From Perkinsus chesapeaki (lineage: Eukaryota > Perkinsozoa > Perkinsida > Perkinsidae), in the NCBI GenBank assembly GCA_013115145.1, contig JAAPAO010000057.1:28931-92930 (forward strand): a stretch of DNA of 64,000 bases. Reading direction: 5' to 3'. The notes below the pieces were generated by a model. That model made no database searches. It had not been told where the DNA came from and worked only from the letters and a program-made list of their open reading frames with translations. This document shows, in pieces, positions 12,130 to 24,000 of this stretch (positions are counted from its first letter, which is position 1; each line of letters begins with the position of its first letter). The position numbers and the translations under genes were made by a program.

Positions 12130-15100
12130 CTAATCTCCGCCTTCCACGAATTCGAAGATCGCTCTGTTTTCAGAGGCTAGTGTATCTTGTCCTCCGACTC
12201 GAGCCCCACATTCACGGCAAACAGCTGACTGCCTCGCAGCTCCACAATCCCCAATGAAATAAGGGTGTCCATTGGGACAGGCATACCAATGACCCACAGT
12301 AGAGCCAGTAATTTCGGCACTCATCGCAACATCAACTTGCTGACGCTCTTCTCGATTGAGGGGGCCAAAGGTCTTCAACAACTTTTTCTTGACTTCGGAA
12401 AGTAGAGCTATTTGGGATTTCGCAGAGTTGCCGTACCTAATAAGTACATAGTACACAGCAATTTCATACGTCTGCATCTTTCTCACCTTGGTGCCGTATA
12501 GGTTGCCTGCTTACATGTAGGACAACACAGTAGTCTGACAGCGGTATGGTCGTTATTGGTAACTCGAGTGCTCATGTACCTAATTCTGGAGATGCCACAA
12601 AGAAGAGGTAGGAGACTCTCGTACTTGTCCAGCCCCTCAACAAAGAACGTATGACCGCACTCCGGAAGCCTATAGAGCTTAGCGTTATCTTCCAAGGATG
12701 AGCTAATTTCATCCAGTGTTATTGCGCACTGCAGGGTCGGCTCGCAAGTAGGACACGGTGGACATGGCTCACCACATAAGCCTTGACAAGGATGCCCACA
12801 ACGTAGTTTTATTTTGCAGGGTTGGTCACACAGTGGCCGTTCACACATCTCATGGCAGAACTTGGAGCACTTATGATGCTCACACTGTCGAGGGCAGGAC
12901 TCCTTACATGGGGTGCAAATCTCGTAACATTTTCTTGGACAACCATGACCATGTAGGCATTTAATTGGGCATGGCTCGTTACAAAGCTTAGTGTGAGGCT
13001 GCCCACATCTCATATCACATTTATGTCCACATAATAGATACGCGTCACACGGCCATTCACAGTCGGTAGTAACATGCCCGTGTTGAGGCAAGCACTTCTT
13101 TGAGCAACGGTGACCACATGGTAGCTTCATCTCGCAATCTCTGGTACATTTCCGAGGAGTATTGCATATCTGCTTCACTTCATGGCCACAGGCTGCATGG
13201 ACAATGCTCTCAAAGTTGCACTTTACCGAACCAACATCGCATTGTGCCTCGTGACACGGTAGGATCACTGTGTGGCCGCAAGGGAGCTCACAAGAGACTT
13301 TCACCAAACAGCGCCGCTCACCCAGGTCATCCTTCAGGAAGCAGCGAACATAGTTCTTGTGCCCACAGCTCAAGTCTACTGGTACTAGAATACTGCATGG
13401 AGTTTTGCACACGTCTTCAGGTTTAGAGTCTTTGTTAGAGCACTCTGAGCACATGTGAATACATTTATGATTGCAACCATCTGGTCTCGGACGTGCACAC
13501 GCTTTACGGCACTGGACTCCGTCATGATCGAATACATGGCAAAGATAGGGGCATACGTGACCACAAGCTGGCAATAGGGTACCACAAGGATATCTGCAAC
13601 CACCGTCTTTCACATATTTGAAACCCTCGGGACCGGCCACTCGTTCGATATGGTCTGGATGTACACGGCACGTAAGAGTGAGAGCTGGACCAACTCGGCC
13701 TTGATCTCGTAGGACACGTAGTGGGCCTACCCAGCTCTTGGAGTTATCAAGAACCTTAGTGTTACCTAGAATAAACAGGCCTTCGCGTGCACGCGATAAT
13801 GCCACAATAACCCTGTTCTCGATTCCAACAAAGCCTGGCCGACACTCTAGATTAGAGCGTACCAAGGATAGGATGATAACCTTGTTCTCTTCACCTTGAT
13901 AGTCGTCAATGGTCGCCACGTGCACGCCGCAACGATTGGAAGATTTATCGGACTTGATACTCGGGTTGAGGTAATCCCGCATAAGCCGCTTCTGACCGAT
14001 GTAAGGAGTTAGTAACGTGATGTCCTCGGGTTGATACTGCTGTGACCGAACAAGATAAAGAGCCAAGCTGGTGGCGAACCTGGCCTCGTAATCATTCTTT
14101 TTGGAGGTACCCTCAAATGACTGTTCGAGCTCCCTATGGTCGAGGAAGTATACATCAGTAGCCACACCACCAACTCTATCATACTTCTTAACCCTCTCGT
14201 GGTCGATGAGGCCATCAGCGTAGAAATGCTTCACCAATTGGCTGACTTCTGGTCTCATACGAAGTTGAATGGATAACTTAGCAAATGGGACGTTGAAGTT
14301 GATGAGCCTTTCAAGAAGTGATATGTCAAAGTGATTCTTCCGGCATAATTCAAAGGCATTAATTTTCGGTCTCAACTGTTGATGGTCTCCAATAAGCACC
14401 ACATGTTCCAATTTAGATGAGGATAGGCACGCCATTAGCTGACATTCTAACAGCTCACCAGCCTCCTCTATTATCACAACCCTCGGAGCCAGACGATGTA
14501 CAAGATCTCGATTAAGTGCAGCAAAGGTACTGGTCATACCAACCAATGCTCCACCTAGGCAAGCTCGCAACTGCACGCTTTTCCTTCGCTGGGCTTGGGT
14601 AGCTGCAACCTCATTGCCTTCCTGTTGCAACCTGGCAACTCTGACCGGGACAAACCGTCGCAGCGCTGCGCGTACTGGTGACCAAATTTGCCACCTTGTT
14701 CGCGGAGAGTCGTTCCGCTTGGCCAGACTATTGACTAAAGCATGACACGCTACCGCAACGCAATCTGCTCCCACCATGGACTCAATCGCTACTCGGAGAT
14801 ATTGCTGGAAAGCCGAAGCCATAGTACGCTCGTTGGTATAGAGCGGCAAATCCATAGCTGTCTTACTCACATCGTCATCGGTAGGCCTGATAACTGGTAC
14901 GTCGCCAAGGGAAGTACTATCTTCGACTGCACTGAACGTAGAGCTTAAGGGAGACACATTAACACTAGGCTTGTATCCAAATATCTCTTCCAGTGAGCTG
15001 TCGACGCCCGCCAGCATTTCAACCAACAAACCATTCTTACTGCCCTCATCAATCGAGTCGTAAGGGCGTGGGGTGCGTCTAGTGGAGCGCAGCGAACTTG

Positions 15101-17325
15101 AAGATACCCTGGTTTGATGTGATGACAGCCAACACTCCTCCGTAGCATATAGTTCATCTTCTGCCCCTTCCAGCCATCTATCCAGTGCAAGAATGGCAAA
15201 GTCCATTATTGAGCTACCAAGATACGCAAAGCTAGTCTGCCAGCCTCGAGGTGAGAGAACCTTGCGCAGTATGCTAAATGGAAGGTAAGCCAAGATACAA
15301 AGGCGCACACCTCTATCTTGACATAGCGCTGTTACTGCATTCATTGATCGACCAATAAATTTTATCGACTTGGCTGATTTTTGGCGACCTGCATATTCTT
15401 CGGGTGTCTCCTTCATATTCTCCCTGATATTGCATGCCTGCAGCTCCTCATTGCCGCTCTTGGATCGGCCCCCAAATCGCATTAGACGCCCCTTCATGTG
15501 AGGCAGTAAGTCTTGTAGTAGCTGGTCGAGAGCATGATTCGTAAGAGTAATGGCAAGGATAGGCTCGCTGTGGCCTTTAGCATCAAGTGCTACTCTGGCG
15601 AGTCGCACGAACTTCACTCCCAAGTAGCTTTTGCCGGTACCGGGCGGTCCTTGTACCATCGCGAGTGGCGTCGAAAAAATGTGGTGCATCGCTACCTGTT
15701 GGGCTGGATCAAGCTCCACAGCACGCCCCTCTACAGTAGGCCAGGGCTCTAGAGGATCACCTCGGATCTCAGCCGGTTCGTCAACGCCTGTATATAGACA
15801 GCCAAGGTCGAGTTCAACCCCAGCAAGAAATGCAGGAGGCCCTGCCTCATGTCCGGCAATATTGCCGAGCAAGCGCGGAAGCAACAGGGTGTTCGAGAGG
15901 AGCTCGCCGTCTATCAGGAAGTCAAATACCGGCTTCTTGGCCAAATAGTAGTCCGGAGACTCCAGCATACAGTACTGCTTATCATAACATAACTTGGAAA
16001 AGTCCAACTGGCTCAAGTCGAGACACACCTCACCGCTGGACGACCTGCCGGTTTTTTGAGAAGGCATCACATCAACCACGACAGCATACACTAGGGAGTC
16101 GCGAATGTACTGACCTTTCGGTGTCCCTGTAGAGGTTAAATACAATACAACAAGGGAGCCATGTCGTAGGTTCGAACCAACCCCAAAGTCAACTGGACGC
16201 GGACAATCAAAACTCATCTTAACGCAGACTCCGGTACCGTCGATGGCTTTGAAAGGTCGAGGTAGCATCTGAACTCTCTGGTGACATAGGCCACGAGGGG
16301 GGACTCCAGACTTGGTCATGTATCCGAGGCTATATCGCAGGACCTCTTTCAAAGGTATGACCAGATCTTCTCGGAGGCAGTGATAGTGAGTGGCGCGGTA
16401 GAGTAGGAGTTCATCTTCGTTGGACGAATCCCAGCTATCTGTCTGTCGGTTAACCAACTTACTGATTAACGGGGGTGGTTTATCGTCTCCAGCGATCTCG
16501 GACATACTTGGCAGTAGCCGATCAGCAGCCATAAGAGCTGAATACGCCTTAGCTTCTGGCACTGCAACTGACGACGTTGGAGTGATACTGAGCTCCTCCG
16601 GGCGATCTTGTTCAGGAGCTCGCAACTTTGACAACAAAGACTCGATTGTTTCAGATGCAACACCAAACATTGAAAGACGCTCACGTAGGAACGCTTCTGG
16701 GACCATCCTTGCTACTCGTGGATCAATCCTCCAAATCTCAATGAGGACAATGATGAATTGAATTACGGCGTCAGCGCTAGCGGTGCTCCCAATGTAGTCG
16801 TGCGACTACTGCCAAGTTGGCGCTGAAGTCTTTGATTACCGAGTCGAAGGCTCTACCATCAAAAGCGTCCTTGCACTCGACCATAACTCTCACCAGCAAC
16901 GCCAGTGACTCCTGGTCGATGTCACGAATGAACTCCTTGAGCCTGTCGCGCTCTTCGGAAAGGCGTGCCAGCATTGCATCGATATCCGTAGAGCGCTGTA
17001 GATCATTAAGGAAACGTCTTGCATCTTCGAGTGACCGAATCGGGGGCTCACGCGCCATGTATCGCCGTCTTTTAGCGGGATTACCACTTGCCGCCGGCGC
17101 ATCCCTCTTGGCACCATTCCTTACAACAGCTTCGTTTACTGGCAAGGGAGACCACAATCTGGGCCTATTTTTGGACGAACCACGCTTTCTAGTTGAGTGA
17201 GCAGGCGAAGTAGAGGATACCTTGGTAGCAGAGTCGTGCGAAAACCGACACGAACTCCCATACCGGCAGTTGCCTCTAGCAAAGTCGCGGCATGGCTTCT
17301 CTGACACCCTTCGAGAGCGGTTCAT
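12130..17325 (-). CDS. ZNFX1-like protein, copy 3 (one internal frameshift)
   Basis: Third tandem copy. The first frame (17325 to about 16801) encodes a CCCH finger (CRDFARGNC..CRFSH), a basic linker and the conserved N-terminal helices. The second frame continues from about 16799 to 12487, with the helicase core (GPPGTGKS, VIIEEAGE, GDHQQLRP, DDYQGEENK, VALSRAREG) and the NFX1-type finger array. A 50-nt intron (12437-12486) precedes the last exon (12436-12130), which encodes the RZ finger (CPNGHPYFIGDCG...CREC). Alignment to copies 1 and 2 shows one surplus base at about 16800, between VVA and DYIG; without it the protein would be about 1714 aa, very close to copy 2. No intron I tried explains the shift. 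It is either a recent disabling mutation or a sequencing error. Otherwise the copy looks functional, with all key helicase residues present. Confidence 0.8.
13979..14542. repeat. Near-identical paralogue segment (conversion tract), copy 3
   Basis: A mosaic: its low-coordinate part (13979-14102) matches copy 2 but not copy 1, its middle matches both, and its high-coordinate end (about 14410-14542) matches copy 1 but not copy 2. Confidence 0.7.
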
Positions 17326-20300
17326 TCAGAGAGGAATAACAGGGAACACCTACGTAATCAAATGAGCATCTTGTGGTAATCGAAAACGGTGGGTGGTAAT
17401 TAAAAAGCTAGACTTCTGCGAATTCTACGTCATACACAAGGTTCACGAAGTACTTAGAGTTAACTTGAACCTGACTTCGTGTAGCAGTGGGACACACTCT
17501 AACGCAAATAGACAACTGGCTCAACGAAACACAGTATAGAGTTAAGCTGGCAGCCCAGCAAACCTGGGTTTACTAGCCCTCCAAGCCAGATGTGACCTCC
17601 GATAAGCCACTGCAGCACGTCCATGGCTTGCGCTAATGTAGTTCAAACTATCACACAGAGACCGTGACGGGGTTAGTGCATCACACATATGTTGAAGAGC
17701 GCACACTTTGTGCAACGGCGGGCGGTTTGTGTTTGTATAGGCAAAATGGATTACTCTTTCGAAGCACACATCGGCTCAAAATTAATAAAGACATGAGAAA
17801 AGAAACTTTCCGAGGGATAATTCATCTCTCACATTCTTAGACTCAGAAAAGTCTGAGACTTTCACCTTTGCACTCGGCTCCTCATCACCCGCTGAGAGTC
17901 CGACTGATGCTCTAGTCCGGCGTAGATGTTTTTTAGAACTTCAGAACTCTGAGTTCGCGGTTAGAGGCAGCATACTGCTCTTCCCTACTCTAATACGGCT
18001 TAGACGTAACTTCTCGATGTCTATGCGACTCTCAGGAGTAATAAGCAAGGGAAATGCCCGCGACGGTCCGAACGATCTCGCATGGAGGAGTTTTCAATAA
18101 TGACCTTTTGATGGCAGGCTCGTATGGTTCATGTCATGGCACTTATCATTTTAAACAAACGAACCGTCGCAAAGGAATAACTCTATATTATCGTCTGCCT
18201 ATTGTATTCCGTAGGATCTATATCGATATAGTGATATGTCTGGTTCCTAGACTCTGGTATTGCCGTACTGCGAAGTCCGCAAATTAAGCACGGTGAAGTT
18301 TACGAACTGTATATGAACTGTAATATGTGATATTATATTAAACAGCACTATGAGTTATGATAGTCAAGAGTAGCACTATCCTTTATAATAATAATGATGA
18401 TGATGACGATGATGTTCCCGATTGCTCACGAGTTGATGCTCTCGATTCACGATGATTGACTAACTCGCACTAAGAAAATGTAAATAATGATACTCTTTGG
18501 ATCGAATAATGCTGTAGAATGATAAGAATGCAACTACGATGAGATCCACGGGAAAGGGACCCTTGAATAAAACCGGAGCGATGCGATAGATAACCACACA
18601 CGGGCGACATGCTGGTAATTGTCAAAATCTCGTCTGAAGGACTTGACCATCCGACGCGCCTGTGCCGCATCGGAGAACCAAATACTTCCCCTGACAGAAT
18701 GTAGCCCTTATTGACTCTAACTTCAATATGCTACTTACGCTTCAATATCTTCTTCGTTGGGAGTCGCTGTTGCTGGATTAACTGACAAAAAAGGAATGCT
18801 AAACTCCTATGCCGTCGAAATAAATCTCATCCTTGGTTATCAACTTGCTTTGGTGGGCCATCGATTCAGTTTGATAATCGTTTCCGCGCTAGCACCTTTA
18901 TTATTCTATAGCCAGGCTTCATTGGCCTATTAGCCGCACGATAAGCTTACGTTTTGGCATCTTATCGATGATGAAGTGGACCAAGATGTCTAACGGAGAC
19001 CTTCCACAAACAATTGCGTTCCAATTTGGGCCTTACCGAGATGAGACGAATTTTACTTAATGCAATTATTCGTGACACGGGCATGAAAACAAGCAGACGC
19101 AGGCAGCTGGTGTACTGCCGCACCATCAACACTAGCAAGGTAGTCGACCCCTTCAACAGCCCCAGCTGCTGGCTGGAGTTTACGGTGAAATATGAAGGGT
19201 AGGCCATTTGGCGTTAAGTGAATGTGAAAGTAGGCATACTCTTCTCCACAAACTAATTTTTTGACAGGCTGTTTCATCTCTCGAAGCACTGATATCCTCG
19301 GTGCAAAGTGTTGTAGAAAGCAACAACCAAAAGACCAGAAATTCCCAGAAAACCAGGCGAGGGCTCTCACGTTGGTGAGCACCGGAGAATGAGGGAGAGA
19401 TCCCATTTGTTTCTCTAGGGAGGGATACTCTAACAGAGATGCACGCTCCAAAGTAGTGCGAGAACGCCGCGCACATCGTTACTTTATACAAGTTCTTGTC
19501 TCAAGAGATCCTTGGTCGTACACATGGCAGTATCCAGATTTATCAGTATACTTATGGAATCCATAATATGGATCCTGTATGACCAGAGCTGTCGGCCATC
19601 TTTTCAAAACTTGATTTCAGCTATGAAATTCTTGCCGTAGTGTGTTGCTGTGCACACGTCACATTGCGATGCAACAGATACATGATACTCATATCAGGGT
19701 TTTGTAATACTAATTTGAAAAAGGACTTCGGATTACGAATCAAGAACTAGAGGTTTAATATCCATGGAGTCCGAAGTACGGGACACTCATGAACCGTACG
19801 TCTTCGATTCATCTACCCAATACAGAACACTGTCACACCCTATAACAATCTCAATGTATTGCCCACAAATTGTCTAAGTCTTCTGAATTGCCGACTCGGC
19901 AATGTCGACAAACGTTTAATTCATATACGGACATATTGCTTTGGTAACCATCAAGGTATAAACCCATTAGCTTTAGTGGGCGATACTGTCCCATTTGTCT
20001 CCAACAAGGCAGCACGGCAAACATGCCAAGTCTACCGACTAAAGAGCCCTTATAGGCCAGCATTGTTCTTATGCCATAGCTATCGTACTCGAATGAATAA
20101 AAAGCTTGTGATTTTTCCACGACGCCGGTGAGTGCAATACTTGGGGTAGTGTCTGCGTGCAGATTGTGCATCGCGTAGTGTGGCCGAAAGCAGTGAGCTC
20201 ACTTCCTCATATTCAAATGTGTAATGAGCCCCAACAGTAGTATTATCGAATGTGCTGCTCCCAATGCAGTATTACTGGCTCGCTTCGTACTATAGTCTTG

Positions 20301-20583
20301 TGTTAGCCTCTACATTGTTAAGTGACTTAACTTAAGTCTCGTGACATGCTTCGTTTATTAATCGATCGCAATGGCGTGCGGGATCTACAGCGCATTGCGC
20401 AGTACCCGAATCTTTTCTCCTTTTGTTGACCTTCAGCAGCACGGGACCAGGGGTTGCGTCGGCATACTTGAGTAAGCGTCATTAACATATTTACCAGTAT
20501 TACATCTGAATGAGGATAGGTATATCTAGAAGATGAATCATAATAGCCTTCTGAATCCGACAGTTTAATTTTAATATCAATTC
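17326..20583. other. Gene-poor spacer
   Basis: Stop codons are frequent in all frames. The longest open frame (19451-19053, minus, 132 codons) has no recognisable motif and overlaps other frames of similar quality. The stretch includes the upstream region of ZNFX1-like copy 3. Nothing else is supported. Confidence 0.55.
18385..18416. repeat. Trinucleotide microsatellite (ATA/ATG type)
   Basis: A short run of ATA units passes into GATGATGAT-type units, with one interruption. Confidence 0.7.
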
Positions 20584-20853
20584 ATGACTAATTCATCGGC
20601 TTCATGGTTTTGGGTAGTATATCCCTTTATATGTTGGTGGTTAGTAAGACCAGCAGTTACCATGCTTCATACTGCACTAGATGCATTAAGGCAATCAGTA
20701 GCATCAGCCTGTGGTAACGACTACACAATTATCGACTTAATAATGATATCTGGTTTGATCGGTCTATGGTCCTACGCATGGATGTGGTTTAATCGTTATT
20801 TCTCTTTACCTTGTGTCATTGCTAACTCTAGTATGGTACTCAGTATTACTTGA
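20584..20853 (+). CDS. Hypothetical small membrane protein or exon
   Basis: Open frame of 89 codons with an ATG, rich in Trp and hydrophobic residues. It has two plausible membrane segments, one near residues 8-30 and one near 49-70. No family is recognised. It lies 217 bp upstream of the response-regulator exon and could be an upstream exon of that gene, a separate small gene or chance. Composition is the only support. Confidence 0.25.
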   Translation: MTNSSASWFWVVYPFICWWLVRPAVTMLHTALDALRQSVASACGNDYTIIDLIMISGLIGLWSYAWMWFNRYFSLPCVIANSSMVLSIT

Positions 20854-21069
20854 TTCATAGTACTGTTTCACAAGAGCACGAGCTTTGAGCCGTCAATCAC
20901 ATACCACTTTAATAAGTTAGATCCTATTAATGTTTACGGGAGTAAATCTAAAAGGTACTAAGATAATTATCAATACCTTTTCCTACTCTGCAGGGACCGC
21001 TAGCTTAATGTGGACCGTTTTCCAAAGGATATATAGACCGTATTTTCGAGTAGTTGCTCCAGTCTGTTA

Positions 21070-24000
21070 ATGAGCCTTCTTGAGGATGCTATTGCTCGTT
21101 ATGAGGATGCTCGAGAGCTGTTATCAGTCGATGATGATCCTGTGAATCAGATGGTTATATCATCATTGTTCGAGAGCGAGGGCTTTGTAGTCCACCAGGC
21201 CATGGATGGGTTTGAGGCATTGGAGCACATGCAGAATAACTCCATGCCTGATCTTATATTATTAGACGTTATGATGCCTGGTATGAGTGGTTATGAGGTC
21301 TTGGATACATTAAGAGCAGAGTAATACATAACGGTGGCAACAGGATATGAAAGCGAAATTATAGAAATGTATAAAGGGAAGGCAAATGCATTGTTTTCTA
21401 TAGGGAACCTTTTAGTTCTATTGAATGACTTGGTGAAAGTCCCCTTGGCGTTAAGGCTCAGAGTGACTTCGAAATTCATATCGAAACGTTTATCGTTAGA
21501 GATTTCAACCGCGCTAGTATACGATGTCTCTTGAGACTGGTCAGAATCGACAATATATCTCATCTCTCGGTGAAAATTGGACTTAGGGCAATGATGCTCG
21601 AAAAAAATCAATATATTTGCAGGTACCCCCCAGATCTCCCAGTAGTTATGATATCAGCCAAGGCAGCTACATCTGATAAAGTGGAGGGTGTGGAGCACTT
21701 TTGTAGGCCATTCATCTCAGGCTAATGTCTTTATAATGGTCTAGGTAATGATTACCAGACTAAACCATTTGAAAAGGAGGAGCTCTTGGCACGTGTTAGA
21801 TGCCTTATAGTATTAAGGCATATGATTAACGCCCATTTCGGCTCTGTTGGGAGCGGCGGAGGAGGATCGGCTGAAGGTGGTGGAGGGGGCAGTGAATCTA
21901 CGGGTAGTTGAGATATGGTATTCGTAGTGGACAGTTTTGGTATCAGTTTTGAAGGCCCTGCCACCACATATAGCAGAGAAAGTGCAGCAGGGTGAAACTA
22001 ATATATCGGAGAAATACGATAAGGCTTCATTCCTCTATATGATGTTTGATAAGTAATATCCATACCGCACTTCCCTCCGATCTCGCCTGAAGGTTCGGTG
22101 AAGTAGCCGAGGCCATCCCTTTGCCGCAACTCCTAACGTTGTTGAATAAGCTACATACATCTTTTTTGGAGGTTAAAGAAAGCAGTAAGACTCGGAAATG
22201 GTGGCACTTCTTCTCATAAATTATCACTACTAGCGATAGGCGAAGTATCTTGGTTCTCTTGAACCGTGTGGTTTGATAGGTCGAATGAAGGCTTAAAAGT
22301 TTGTATTTCATTTTTACAATTGTAGGTTACGAAGCTATATACGTAGAATTTGTGGGAGTTAACACCATCGCCATTGCTGGCTTTAATGATGATACAGCTG
22401 CTAGCTCAGAGGAGCTGCTCTGCGGTTTCGGGCAGGTTTGTCTGGCAAAGGCAGCAGAGGTATAGGTGTAAAGGATCTTACAGAGGTTGAGATGCGTGAT
22501 GTTAGATAATGATAGGAGACTATCCGATGTCGAAGTTGATTAAGATTGGTATTCATACTGGGCCGGCTTTTGGAGGTAGTAGAGATTAATACCGCCTGTC
22601 CAAGGGCAGGTTGCTCACCTGAGCCTGGGGGTGAGCATCATCATCATACTTCGGTTTGACGCTAATATTGCACAGTATAGAATTTCGTCTTTATCGTTCG
22701 ATTTGCCCATCAGCCATTGTGTGTGATGCTGGGTGCACAAGTAATGATGTTATATCATCATCCTGCAGGCCTCATCGGTAGCTCCTTCGCCTTTATGGGT
22801 GAGCCTTCGCAGATCTCAAGGCAGCTGGCTATGGGGGGTGTTTGTGGGTAAGGCAGCAGGTTTACCTATATTCAATAAGCCAATATTATGATAATAGGTA
22901 TATGCATGTCACCCAGTCTACTAAGGATGGCGTGGAGGCATCAGCTCCTAGTACTTATTATTTTGGGGAACGAGGAAGCATTAAAATAGGAGAAGATAAT
23001 ATGGAGACCTTCCTCGTGAAACAGTAAGAGTTAAAGGTAGTTATGGGTAGCTAACGGGTCAGATCGGAGGAAGAGGACCTGTCGGAATTCAAGACTGAGG
23101 CATCCATGGATGTTGGTGGCGATGCGGGAGAAATGGTATGAAACTTATGGGGGTTGATAGAGATGGAGTTTTCAGATTGAAGGGCTACAAAAGCGAGTTA
23201 AAGAATTAGAAGCTCAACTTAAAAATATGATGTCTGGTAGGATCGAACCTGTGCCTCTTGCTTTGTAGTGTAATATGAGGTAATAATGACGATGATGGAG
23301 ATGGAGAGGATTCCCTCGCCAAAGCGGTTGCCAAGTCTGGCCAGGTCCCTGTGTGGGCATGCAATGGTAAGTGTGGTTCACAACTGCGGGGGGGGGCAAA
23401 TGCCTGATGAGGTTCGGGCCCAAGGTGTTGCTTATAGTTCGCGAAAATATAGTTTAACATAACGATTAATATTTCTATACACCGACTAATAATTGTATAT
23501 AACGCGTGCTTTATTATTATTAAGGTCAGGTTTATGGACCTGAGTCTACTCGTGAGGAGCTTGTTACTGAGTATCCGTGGTTAACCTCCTCCTCCATCCT
23601 CAGGTATAGCGGAGCCTTTGGAATCATTAATGGCCGCGCTGGAAGCAACGGTATGTGGTGATAAAGGTAAGGAGGATGATGGAGGGGAGGCACCATTGGT
23701 AACTAGTATTAAGACAGTAGAGGTAATAGTCATTACTGATAGAGGAATACATATACTGCTTTAGGGGGAGATTAGTAAGCTATTCGATGCCATTAATACT
23801 ATAGAAAATGAATCAAGGGCAACTCAGAAGACAGTGCAGGATGTAGCGGCTGGGAAGGTATTAACGGTATAGCTATTGTAATGTGACGATTTGGAGTAGA
23901 TAGCATTGAAGGGTGATAATGTAAAGGGTGCTGGAGGCTTCAATCTGGCTGATGGTAGTAGTAGGCGTTGGTCTGTAGTAAGGGGACAGATATTGTGTCG

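Noticed and set aside
19053-19451. 132-codon minus-strand frame in the spacer
   Set aside because: No motif, competing frames on both strands and no linked exon; not enough to call a gene.
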